Both the position numbers and the translations under genes were made by a program. Below are positions 39,125 through 49,764 of a DNA stretch of 64,000 nucleotides, in pieces. Source of the stretch: Lepidurus packardi (lineage: Eukaryota > Arthropoda > Branchiopoda > Notostraca > Triopsidae); the NCBI GenBank assembly GCA_023053545.1, contig JAKZAN010000006.1:129001-193000 (forward strand). Reading direction: 5' to 3'. Position 1 is the first letter of the stretch; each line of letters begins with the position of its first letter. Under the pieces are notes generated by a model. That model was not told the origin of the DNA and ran no database searches. It was given only the letters and a program-made list of their open reading frames with translations.

Positions 39125-39236
39125 AAGGCCACGGTATAATTCAACTAGCGGATCTTTTTGCCAAAAGGTGGCGCTGATCAACTACTTTAAGAATACCGTG
39201 GCCTTAATAGCCCAAGCTGTCTCTTTAGAGCTTGGG
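39125..39236 (+). other. Two consecutive hairpins immediately 3' of PMS1
   Basis: AAGGCCACGGTAT (39125-39137) is perfectly complemented by ATACCGTGGCCTT (39193-39205), with partial further pairing of TAGCGGATC against GATCAACTA inside the loop. A second hairpin, CCCAAGCT (39211-39218) with AGCTTGGG (39229-39236), follows directly. They start 17 bases after the stop codon, so they would lie in the PMS1 3' UTR. Confidence 0.7.
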
Positions 39237-39240
39237 ATAT

Positions 39241-39495
39241 GAACAAGCTCATCCCAAACCAGCCCAAACGGAATAAAAAGAACACTTATATGGATACATA
39301 TCTGCACATATTAAAAGGATAGAGGCATTCACGACAGTTAGTAAACGCTGTCCCGCGTGGAGCGCTACGAACGAGCTTACCCCAAAATTCGCCAAAGAGG
39401 AATAGAAAGAACAGTATACATTACCCACACGTAATTGAAAATGATAGAGGCGATACAGGTTCTGACATTTGACTGTATTCTCCACTAGAATGATA
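39241..39495. repeat. Degenerate two-copy tandem duplication (~128 bp unit) downstream of PMS1
   Basis: Copies begin at 39241 and 39369. Shared blocks are GAACRAGCTYAYCCCAAA, GGAATARAAAGAACA and GATAGAGGC followed by an ACAGTT/ACAGGTT segment. Divergence is high and the copies lie in non-coding sequence. Confidence 0.65.
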
Positions 39496-40403
39496 TACAG
39501 AACAGAGCAAACATGATCATTTAGCTAGTTTCATCCCGAATTTTCCCCGCGTGACCCCCAAGCGACCTGTCTTTCTATTTCGTTTTGAACGCAGCCCTTC
39601 CGCTCACAAATAATGTATCTTTCTTTAGCTTAACGTTGTGTCTTTTGACTAGTTCAGATCGCTGCTGGTTTTTTCGTTCAGGTGTTTTTTCGTCGTGTTG
39701 AAACCACCCGTATTTTTGGTTGTAAGGTTCTTTTCTAATCGTTCCGTTCTTTTCCCTTTTGCATTTCTCGTTTTCTTTTTTCTTGTCTTTGGTCTCGCTA
39801 ATAATCTAATAAATCTGTACAAACTTTCCTACCGCGGAATTCTTAACAACAACAAATAACAACAAGGTGGCACCGCGTAGGCCGAGTGCCGCTACGGCGG
39901 CGAAATTCGTTGTGTCCCTATAGTACGGGAGTTTTTTTGCAGAAAGTGTTTAGGAGAGAGAGAGAGACAGAGTTATTGACATACACATCTGGCGCAAGGT
40001 TGGAAAGGTTGAACCTAAAATGAACTGAAAATCCAAAAAAGGGATAACCAGAGATGGCGCTAAGGAAAGTCAACCAAGCACGAAAAAGACAGTCTCAAAA
40101 TTGTTCATGTCCACGCAGCAGCATAGGGTTGTTAACTTGCATAGTGAAAGTCGTCGTTGCTCAAACGGGTGGCTTTTTTGGGGCCGCACACAAGCTTTCA
40201 AAATAAAAATGGAATCAAAAACTTTCGTTTGCCCCACGAAGATAGGAGAGAAGGGGAGGGAAAGGTTCTTTTTTTAAGAAACAGAGGGCAGCACAGGGGT
40301 TTTATTCATTTTGTTAACGTACGTACTGTACTCTACTGCACGTACTGCCAAGAAACGGAACGGAAACCTTTCGCCCATGCAGATAGTGTATCCCACCCTT
40401 TCT
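39496..40403. other. Convergent 3' region between PMS1 and complexin
   Basis: Non-coding. It includes an AATAAA on the plus strand at 39808-39813, a GA-dinucleotide run at about 39955-39967 and T-rich stretches. Most is probably the long 3' UTR of complexin on the minus strand. Confidence 0.4.
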
Positions 40404-41227
40404 TTACTGAAGGACGCATTTGCTTTCGATTTGTTGTTTCAGTTCGTTGACTTGCGTCTCTAAGGTGTTCTTCAGCTCTGCGTAATTATAAAAGTACGAA
40501 TAGAAACAATTAGAAAGGAACACGAGCGCGAAATGAAGCCCATTTTTTAAAAGATTTCTGTACAAAATAAGAGACTGGAATGAATGAACAGAAAGAAGTA
40601 CTTACTTGTAAATTCGTCTTGGTCCTCTTCTTCCGCTTCACGGGCTAATTCCTCGGGGGTCTTTTTCTTACGCATCAGCGGATTAGGGTCAAGATCTGTG
40701 TGGGTTTCTGTGATTTCTTCCTTTTTCTTAATGTTATACTGCAAAGAAAACAAACAAGGGCTGTAATTCTCCAAACTCCCCCAATTAGGCGTTTTTCTTC
40801 TTCTTTTTTCTGGGGGGACTCTTATTAGTAATACCTTTTCTCTGATATCTTGCCTCATTTTCTCTCTCTCCTCTTCCATTTTTCGATGTTTTTCTTTACG
40901 TCGGTCTTCGGCTTCCTTAATCGCCTCCAGACGCTCTCTTTCGGCTTCCTCATCCTTCTCCTTGGAGTCACCGTCTTCCGAGTCGCCCCCTCCCAGGTTA
41001 CCTCAAATATGGAAAGACACACACACAATCCAATAACTGGGTACCTCACATCTTAATTGAATTTAAAAGCTGTAGCTGCCAAAGGGACGGACAAATAATA
41101 ATTAAAAGCATTGGGGGACAATCACAGGCGTTAGCTTTATTCGGAGCGACGAGGAGAGAATGCAAAACAAAAGGCCGTAAATACTTAGTTTGCTACCCAT
41201 CATCTGTTTCGCGACAAAGGCGGCCAT
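40404..41227 (-). CDS. cpx: Complexin, SNARE-binding synaptic protein with C-terminal CAAX box
   Basis: Exons 41185-41227, 40835-41001, 40606-40738 and 40404-40477 give 138 codons, very close to fly complexin in length and sequence. Complexin binds assembled SNARE complexes, clamping spontaneous fusion and promoting evoked release. Visible: MAAFVAKQMMGSKL N-terminal segment, an acidic linker, a long charged accessory plus central helix (residues ~27-80, with RKEKHRKMEEEREKMRQDIREK and YNIKKKEE), PNPLMRKKKTPEELA, and a C-terminal amphipathic helix LETQVNELKQQIESK ending in CVLQ. That CAAX box predicts prenylation, as in the fly exon-7A isoform. An alternative last exon lacking CAAX was not found. 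Introns are short. Confidence 0.95.
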
Positions 41228-44200
41228 CTTGGATCAGTAGACGCTTTACACGCAACCTGTCAACAATGAACAATCAGTATAGGATTCTCGAACTTTCTAA
41301 AGCTGTCCGGTAGTGTAAACAAGCCCTGATTCTATTGAATTCTCCGAATATTTATGGGAACTTTTAGTCCAACTAGTTATTGAAGTTAGTAAACCATTTA
41401 TATCCATTAATAATCTAAATTGTTTACTAAAAATTTAACTAGGAACACTTCAAGTTTTCAACGTTACGTTTAAAACAAAGAAACGCTTGAAATGAAACGC
41501 TTTCCCGACTTGAAAGCTCCATAATGTTCCAAAGGATGGCTATATATTCAAGCTTTGAATTAACATCCTATGCAATGGGCTAATGCAACGAGCTTTTTGC
41601 CTATGGAAAGTGTAATAAATGGTTTTTCTTAATGGCTGTTGCTAGACGTATAAACGAAGGTTTTCAGGGGGCGGAGGAGCGTATGAAGGACTCGTTAGTT
41701 AAGGGGGGACTCTAACGACACCCAAGTTATTGTTGTTATTATTTTTGTCTGAGTAATCACCAGTTAGTGAAGCGGAAAGCAAAAGAAAGTGCCGGATGGG
41801 TGTATCCTAAAGGGGTTTTATCGGATGCTAGCAACTGGCTATACTGAAGGCACCCTCAGAAAAGCGCATGTCTTCACTCCACACTGCAGCAACGCACAGC
41901 ATCGATTTTTTTCTATACGTGCGTCCTTATACTCGTCTCCTCTCTTTTACTTGAGCTATTTTATAATAAAAACGCTCTTGCTTCTACTCCTCTCTTAATA
42001 AATAATACTACAGATTGCTCCCTAAAACTTTTACAGGCGGCTTGGATCGTTATTTCAATGTCTTGCTCCGTTAGGAGTTGGTACGTGTTCCAAGACAACA
42101 AGAACTTTCCAAAAATACCAAAAAATCTTACACTGTTTCAAACCTCCACTAGTCCCGAAACTAACTCTAGATCTACTACGCCTGTCTATTAAGCGTGAAT
42201 TAGAACTTGAATTGTAACGAACAGCAAGATTATGAGTTATTAAAGAAATAGAGAAAACAAGTCAAGAAATACGGTTGCGGGACACTTTTGCAGCAGCAAT
42301 GTCACACTTGAACCAAAACAAGAACCAAGACCGGGTTCTTGTCTTGGAATGCAGAAATACTGGACGTTCGGAACACGTAAGATGTGTTGAAGGAGTTGTG
42401 TTACCTTGTCTGTCACGACTGAAAATTCGTTGGGAGTGAAACGGGAAGGACAGTATCGTGCTTGGTTTGAGTTTAGAAAATTATCACAAAAGCAACACCC
42501 GGAGTTAAACGTGGTATATAATGTCAGTCAGCTTCTTGGAAAGTACCGAGTTGGAGCCAAAGTACGGGAGTCGGTCGAGCTGACACTCGCCGAAGACTTG
42601 GGGTGGAGGGTTAGTTTTGCGTCGGCGCTAGCACGAGCCATAGATTTGCCACCCACCCACTTTTTTTGATCCTTTACCACTTTGTGAGGCGAATGGGAGT
42701 ATTTTCACCCTGGAACTTTTTCACCCCCACCCACATACCAGGACTAGGTTATTGATTCCACGACCCGTGCACGCAAGACTTTGCTGCCAGTTGCACAAAA
42801 TCAGTAATACACAGCGTGTATACCCCACACACAACACACATGCCCCATTTAGTTAGAGCATAGACACACATACACGCTGGCCCACTTTCCTCTGGCCCCC
42901 TTTGGAACTGCTGTTATCACATTGACATTTGGGCACAATTCCCTACATGAGCTGGACACAAGCATGGGATGAGTGGCGATAGGAAAATAGTCTGACGTAT
43001 ACTATTCACTCCATTTCCGCTTATGGTTTGTTGTAGAAGACGGATGTATGGTGGGTTCAGACCTCAAAGTTAGTAGCATAAAGTTTCTAAATGGGTTTTG
43101 TCATGCTCGATTTTAGACTTTCGCGTGTTTAACGCTTGTAAAACGATCAGTGGGAAAAATTAGCTTTCTCTAAAAACAATTCCCTATGCTACAAGGGATT
43201 CCATTCTATTCTAGCTTCTACTGAAAAAAAAATCTAAAAATCGACGGAATTTTATACTTCTTTTTTCAAGGAAAATTTAGGAAAGTTCACCATTTGTCTG
43301 GAAATTAAAGATTTTTACTTATCGCATGAGAAGTCACTATACAGTCGGGGACAATAAATGAATCTACAGTCAATTTACATTACTCCCAACACCACCACCC
43401 AGTAATAACACTGCAGGATTACTGCTATTCGATATCGGTGTGTGTGAAACGGTCAGGGAACTCGCATATGCCCGAATCCAATTTCTGCAGCACACATCTA
43501 TAAAAATACGAGTGTGAAAAGACATGACCAGATCGGATAGAATAACTGTCGGAAAAGGCAGGCAGAAATCGTATGCCTACAGCAAGAAATGTTGCGACCG
43601 AGACATCGGAAAGGATCGCTTTCCACCCGGAGGGCAGTTGGTAATGAAGCAAGGCGCACAGTGGGTCAACTGCACACAGACTACCAGGAGCAGTAATAGG
43701 AATGCCGGGTTAGCCATTTCTGGTTCGGTTTCTTAGCGATGTTTGGCCCTAGAAGTAAGGAATGAAAGTGAGTTTAAGTTTGAGAACAATGTCTACGAAA
43801 ACGTTCTCGGTCTCTAACAAAACTGTTAATTGTTGCATGGACTGGTACACACCTTGGTCAGCGATCGACTACACATTCTGGTAAATCTTCCTCGCAATAT
43901 ATAAAGGTGGCGAAGGTGGGCTTTCCTTTAAAATTAAACGAAAACACGGGGCAATTGAATTGACACGGTTAAGAGTAAACATCTTGACCGGTTCTGTCAG
44001 AAACGCTTTGGTCTCAGCCCGTACCGTGTAACGGTATACGTGTCATTAGAAGATGACGCAATTCCCAACTCCTGGCCAAGTGGCACTGTAATCCTATTTC
44101 TTACCCTGCAAGAAGTGCTTTTTCCTATTTAGGATTTTTGCTTTTCTTCTTCACAAAGAAACTTGTTTTTGCATGAAAAGTCGGCACATTTATTGCATTT

Positions 44201-45415
44201 CTGCAGCTTTCAGTCTTTCCCAAGTCAGAATTCTTGCAGATATTTTCGCCTCTTTTCTTCCAAATTCCTTACGATGTTCCTGCTCTTTTCTCCAACTTGG
44301 CATATTCAGCCGTTCAGTGGAACCGAAAAACTGTCGAGTGCTCTTGCAGAGATTTCATCGAATTTTTGGACATTTTGCCAATCTGAGGGGCTCTCAGGAC
44401 TGCTCTTTGAAGTACAAAATGAAACCGTCTTTTATGTAGTTCGAGGACTTGGAGGGTTTTTAGAAAAAAGTAAATTAACTGACAGACTACGTTGCTTTAG
44501 TCTTTTAACCGTGTGCAAAAAGACCCTGTCTTTATTTTAATTTAAATGCTGATTCGAAAGGTAGTGCGTATGGCCTTTGTTTGAGGATACAGCGCAGTTA
44601 ACGAAGTTAATTCAACAGTGTCCTTGCATCGCGCTAGCACAGCGCCTCTAGGGGGTGTTACGGTAATTGGTTTCAGTGTTTTATACGGTTGCTTTTCCTC
44701 ATCTTATCACTTTAGCGGTGCGTGAATTATATATAATACAGCTAGATAACCCAAACGTGGCTTGGAACACAATAAGCATATTATGCGTTGCACGCTAGAA
44801 CGTAATTGTCACGAGATGTATACCGTTGTAGCCGCCATTTTGTTCCAAGGAAGCAGATGCGTCTGATCTGGTCAACTTTATTGATGATGATTAGAGCTTA
44901 TTTCGTCTGAAGCCCTTGCATGAAAGAAGTAGAATAGCGACACTCCCGGAAAAGGTTTATTCAAAGGCTCCTAGTTAAATTACGAGGAAGTGTAACTTAT
45001 GCCCATTTCTAGTTCCATTCCGGTATTTTGCTCCACGCCATCTACTAGTTTCAAATGTAAAAAAAAAAATTGGCTAAAAGCAAACTTGGCAACTTACACA
45101 GTCCATGTCCTAACCAAAATGCACTGTATCAACCACAATTGCATTTCATGGGATTGAAATGGCAAAGGCAAACTGAAACTAAAAAAAACAACCAATAAAT
45201 AAAAAATGCGTTTATTTATGTCGAAAAGATTCACTGCTTTTACGCAGGAATTACAAGCAAAGGGGTACAATTACAAAACCATATTCAAATTTCGTACTTC
45301 TACCACAAAAGACTCCCCCCCAGGGAAAAGATGATCGGCTGAAGAATAACCACCCCAAAAACGTCCTCTTTTTCATTTTTGGCTGCTCCCATTTCTTTTT
45401 TTTGCCCTTCCTTCT
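41228..45415. other. 4.2 kb region upstream of complexin and downstream of HDAC
   Basis: No gene is supported. Open frames at 42406-42669 and 44163-44540 (+) have no recognisable family features. The stretch has a CA-rich low-complexity patch near 42808-42875. A reverse poly(A) signal (plus-strand tttatt, 45211-45216) 200 bases past the HDAC stop is the likely HDAC 3' end. The rest probably holds the complexin promoter and non-coding leader exons. Confidence 0.45.
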
Positions 45416-48400
45416 TTAGTGTCCTTCCACTTCGGCTTTTACCGTCGACAACCCTGGCGCGGCTACAAAAGAGAAGAGAAAAAATCCACTAAAATTCCAA
45501 CAAGCCTCGCAACAAGTCTTTTGATTCCATATCAAGTCCGCATCGGACGTTAATGGATAAAAGAGAGCGGGACTTACGACTCGGATCCTCTTTCCCACTC
45601 GCTTCGTCCGTTTTCTCCGCTTTCTTTTCAGCCTCCTTCTCTCCCTTGGCTTTGTCCTCTTCGGCTTGTTCTCCGTTTTCCGCGCCTTCTGTACGGGCCT
45701 TCTTCCGATTTCCTTTGTAAGACCTTTTTGGTTACGTAGCCAAATATAAAAAAGGGAATAAAAAACAACAAATAAGTAAGACGAAGCCAAGAGATTGAAT
45801 AAAAAGAAACCAATCCTCTTTTGTCCCCTCTTACCGCTGGTCTCTCCGACTGCCCTCTTCATCCTCCGAGTCGCTAAACTCGTTATCCGGCGCCACTCGC
45901 TTGTCCGACGCTCTAATAGAAATACGCTCATCTGGATTAGCCTTTTCTTCATCATCCGTTTCATCGTTTAACGCATCTTCGGGGATGCCTATCAGGAAAA
46001 CAAGAAAAATAGCATGAAGAAGTGTTTCATTCATTTTCAATCAAGTATTAACAAGAACTGCTCTGGATTTCTCTTTACATTGCGAAGCGCTTCAGAAAGA
46101 AAACAATGGAAAATGAATCTATATAATAATAAAAGTACTTTGCATCTGAACTCCAGGAGCGTGAGGCAGCATCCGTAGGTTCTCAAAGAGCCTGGTTTTG
46201 ATCTTCTCCAAGTATTCTGGCGTGTTCTGATTGGCCATATTGGACGGCGAGATGTGGAGCTTGAAATCCGGGCCGAAATACTCAAAGTAGTCGTTATAAG
46301 GGAGCTCGTTAGCTATGTCCGAGTTGAGAGCCACGGCAGTTTCATAAGTCCAGCATCGTGCCACGTTCCGAATCGTGTACCCTCCGCCGCCGACGAGCAG
46401 AAGTGGCAGATTGTACTTCTTGACGAACTCGACGCATTTGGCATGTCCTACAACGAAATGAATTCATTAGTTTCTTTCTTTCTAAGCGGACTTTTTAAAG
46501 ATTAAACAGAGATTTGGCATGCTTAGCCGTTGGAACTTGGCTTTAGTGATACGGAAATGCAATAAGGGCGATTTTGGTATGCTTAACCGTTGATACTCGA
46601 GCTTTAGCAACATTGAAATTGCACTAAGGGCGATTTTCCTATGCTCCACTGTTGCAACTTGGGCTTTAGTGACACGAAAATGCAATAAGGGCGATTTTGC
46701 TATGCTTAACCGTTGATACTTGAGCTTTAGCAACAGTGAAATGGCGCTAAGGGCGATTTTCCTATGCTCCGCTGTTGAAAATTAGGCTTTAGTGACACGA
46801 AAACGCAATAAGGGCGATTTTGGTATGCTTAACCGTTGATACTTGAGCTTTAACAACATGAAATTGCGCTAAGGGCGATTTCCTATGCTTCACTGTTGTA
46901 ACTTGGGTTTTAGTGACACGAAAATGCAATAAGGGCGATTTTGGTATGCTTAACCGTTGATACTTGAGCTTTAACAACATGAAATTGCGCTAAGGGCGAT
47001 TTCCTATGCTTCACTGTTGTAACTTGGGTTTTAGTGACACGAAAATGCAATAAGGGCGATTTTGGTATGCTTAACCGTTGATACTTGAGCTTTAACAACA
47101 TGAAATTGCGCTAAGGGCGATTTCCTATGCTTCACTGTTGTAACTTGGGTTTTAGTGACACGAAAATGCAATAAGGGCGATTTTGCTATGCTTAACCGTT
47201 GATACTTAAGCTTTAGCAACAGTGAAATGGCGCTAAGGGCGATTTTCCTATGCTCCGCTCTTGAAAAGTAGGCTTTAGTGACACGAAAATGCAATAAGGG
47301 CCATTTTGCTATACTTAACCGTTGAGAGTTGGGCTTTTAGCAGAATCAGAAGAAATGAAATAGATATAATACCTTTTAAGGTCAGATTGAAGCATCCCAG
47401 TCGGTCGCCTGTCAAGCTGTCAGCGCCGCACTGGAGCACGACAGCGCTGGGCTGGTAAGTTTCCATAACCTTGGACATGATCGGTACGAAGATGGATTCG
47501 TAGCCTTCGTCGTCGATCCCGTCGCGTAAGGGGAAGTTGACGGCGTAGTATTTGCCTTTACCCGCGCCGATATCTCTCAGATCGCCCGTGCCGGGAAAAT
47601 ACTCTCCGTATTTATGGAAAGAGACGGTCATGACGCGATCGGTGGTGTAGAACGCTTCTTCGACGCCATCGCCGTGATGGATATCGATGTCAATGTACAA
47701 GACGCGCTGATGGTACTTGAGCAGCTCCAAAATAGCCAGTACTATGTCGTTCACGTAGCAGAAACCAGAGGCTTCGGATTTCTTGGCGTGATGCAGACCT
47801 CCGCCCCAGTTGACGGCGATATCGGTGGCTTGTTTATTCAGTTTCACGGCGCCAGCCACCGAGCCGCCAGCTGAGAGCTGGCAGAACTCGTATAAACCGT
47901 CGAAAACGGGGCAATCTTCACCGACGTTGACTTTAAAAACAGGCCGAAAAAAAGGTTCCCATTAATTTTGGTTTTTCAAGTCATTTTCCATTTTCTCAAA
48001 GGAAACTTGTTTCTTACAGCGCTGCATCTGCTTGTTGTATTCAGACATGTTATCCGGTCGAATGCTCCGGAGGAAACGGATGTAATCGTCGCTATGGAAT
48101 TTAGTCATTTCTTCAGCTGTGGCTTTGTGCGGTCTCTATTAAATTGAAAAGAAAAGCAAAATAATGACGAGAATGCTATATAAAGTTAGGATGATCCCAA
48201 CTTACGTAGATTTCCATCTTGCGGTACAATCCATAATTGAGCAGGAGGTTATGGGTCATGCGTATACGGTGGGGTTTCATCGGATGTCCTTGGCCATAGT
48301 AGTAGTTTCCGATATCACCTTTACGGAAAAGAAATTTAATTAATATCTCTTCATCTTATTTAATTGATTGCATATCCCTTCGCTTAAGCGTTATCATTTA

Positions 48401-48973
48401 CTTCTAGTCTTGGAACCCTTACTTTGTGCTTATTAAGAGTTAAGTCACTTCGTTCTACTATTTGGGGTAACTGTGTTTAGGTATGTAACTTTGTTGAGGT
48501 ATGAAAGTGAAGGACCAAAGCATGGCACGGTAATTTTGTTATATTTGGGTAATTTTTCAAGAAATTTTATGAAAAAAAGATGAATTAAGCTGGTGGGCAA
48601 TAGCAGGAAGAGTTCGAACAAGATTCCAAGCTTTTAGAATGGGTTTTACAAAGAAAATGCCACGAGAAAAGGGCGGGTGGGACGTCATCCGCCCCTTTAC
48701 CAGCACGCCACTAAGGGATCCGCTCCAATTGGTTTGGATGACGAGTAACTCGCTCCAAAAGAGAGCTTTTTTGGGAATATTTCCGTTAAAAATGAAGCAT
48801 TGAAGTAATAAAAATGGTTTATTAATCAGTTGAAAAGACGTGCGTAGTTTTCTATAAGAATAAAAAAGTAATAAGAAGCGAATAAGGTAAGAAAAAAATA
48901 AGTCAAACAAAGGCGAACGGAACTTACTGTCGTAATAATAGCAGACTCGCTTCTTGCTTGGCGTCTGCGACAT
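45416..48973 (-). CDS. HDAC1: Class I histone deacetylase (HDAC1/HDAC2, Rpd3 type)
   Basis: Eight exons: 48928-48973, 48206-48318, 48018-48135, 47373-47930, 46139-46447, 45835-45988, 45578-45723, 45416-45462, giving 496 codons (human HDAC1 482). This is the zinc-dependent lysine deacetylase of Sin3, NuRD and CoREST complexes. The catalytic domain spans residues ~9-375: [49 protein letters not shown] (His139/His140), [10 protein letters not shown] (Asp175, His177), [27 protein letters not shown] with the catalytic Tyr. The acidic tail has [12 protein letters not shown], the CK2-type phosphosite region, then a Lys/Glu-rich terminus ending VKAEVEGH (sumoylation-like VKAE). Nothing is missing. 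A 925-bp intron (46448-47372) is almost filled by a satellite array. Confidence 0.96.
46521..47330. repeat. Satellite array in HDAC intron: ~121-123 bp dimeric units
   Basis: The anchor GCTTAACCGTTGA recurs at 46581, 46704, 46827, 46948, 47069 and 47190, with a variant at ~47313, giving spacings of 123, 123, 121, 121, 121 and 123. Each unit is two related ~60-bp halves sharing TAAGGGCGATTTT.CTATGCT. The central units (46827-47190) are virtually identical, while the ends are diverged, the pattern left by unequal exchange. It is entirely within an intron and untranslated. Confidence 0.95.
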
Positions 48974-49764
48974 GGCGAAATAAAGGAGAAAATATCTTCC
49001 CCTTTTCCTGGTTAGAAACTACGCTAGAAAAAACTGGTGTAGAGAAACAACGGAATTTTAACCACGCGTAAGTAAACTAAGCAACAATCTTCCTTGTTGG
49101 CATTTCGCTTTGCGCTCTTGGTAAATGCAGGGAGTAGGTCTTTTATGGAGTGACTCTTCACAAACTACAGTCTGCTTTCAGCGCCACCATACTGAGTGTC
49201 AAGTGGCAAACCATCTCACGCACCAGATTTGAATGTCTCCGTTGAACATGATATCTTCTACACGTTAGTCTTTCTCTGAGCGTAAATACAATACAATTTA
49301 GTTTGAATCAACTTAACATAGTCAATGTTGTCACACCATGAATTTTATTAAGCTCTTACATAGATTGCAAATATAGTTTACTGACTAACAATGAGTAGTG
49401 ATTAGTAGTTATCAAGAAAATGTCTTTATTTTTAAAGATATTTTCTTTATGTTTGTAATACACGCAGTGTAGGTTATGCCTAAGTACTATACTTAAGTGA
49501 GCTAGAAAAATACTTTGTCGAAATATAGAAGATATAAAGTTTGCTTTGGAAACACTAGATGGCCACAGTACTCCTTTTTCGATGCATTTCCTGCTTTCCC
49601 TTTTTCTCCGCGTTCCAGCGGCAGTTATTTTCGTACGCGATACTCTGCATCGCACCACTAGTGATAGTTTGGAAAAGCAGTCTGACGGCCCTGTTTTTCC
49701 TGCTGCAACTTCTTTGCACTTCACTTCTAGACCTATAATCTTTGATACCCCGAAGCTGTTAAAA
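48974..49764. promoter_or_regulatory. Head-to-head region between HDAC and RGK GTPase
   Basis: 791 bases containing the HDAC promoter and leader on the left and the RGK upstream sequence on the right. The RGK frame stays open back to 49546 with another Met there, so part may be coding. Nothing else is recognised. Confidence 0.45.

Noticed and set aside
39955-39967. GA-dinucleotide run (also 15703-15716) and CA-rich patch 42808-42875
   Set aside because: Ordinary short microsatellites with no further structure.
42406-42669. 87-codon plus-strand open frame
   Set aside because: No recognised domain, no flanking splice partners; compatible with chance.
44163-44540. 125-codon plus-strand open frame
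   Set aside because: Phe/Ser/Leu-rich A/T-type composition and no family similarity; likely chance.
49546-49764. Upstream in-frame Met giving a 73-residue extension of the RGK protein
   Set aside because: The extension has a hydrophobic stretch unlike RGK proteins and looks like leader sequence; kept only as an alternative start.
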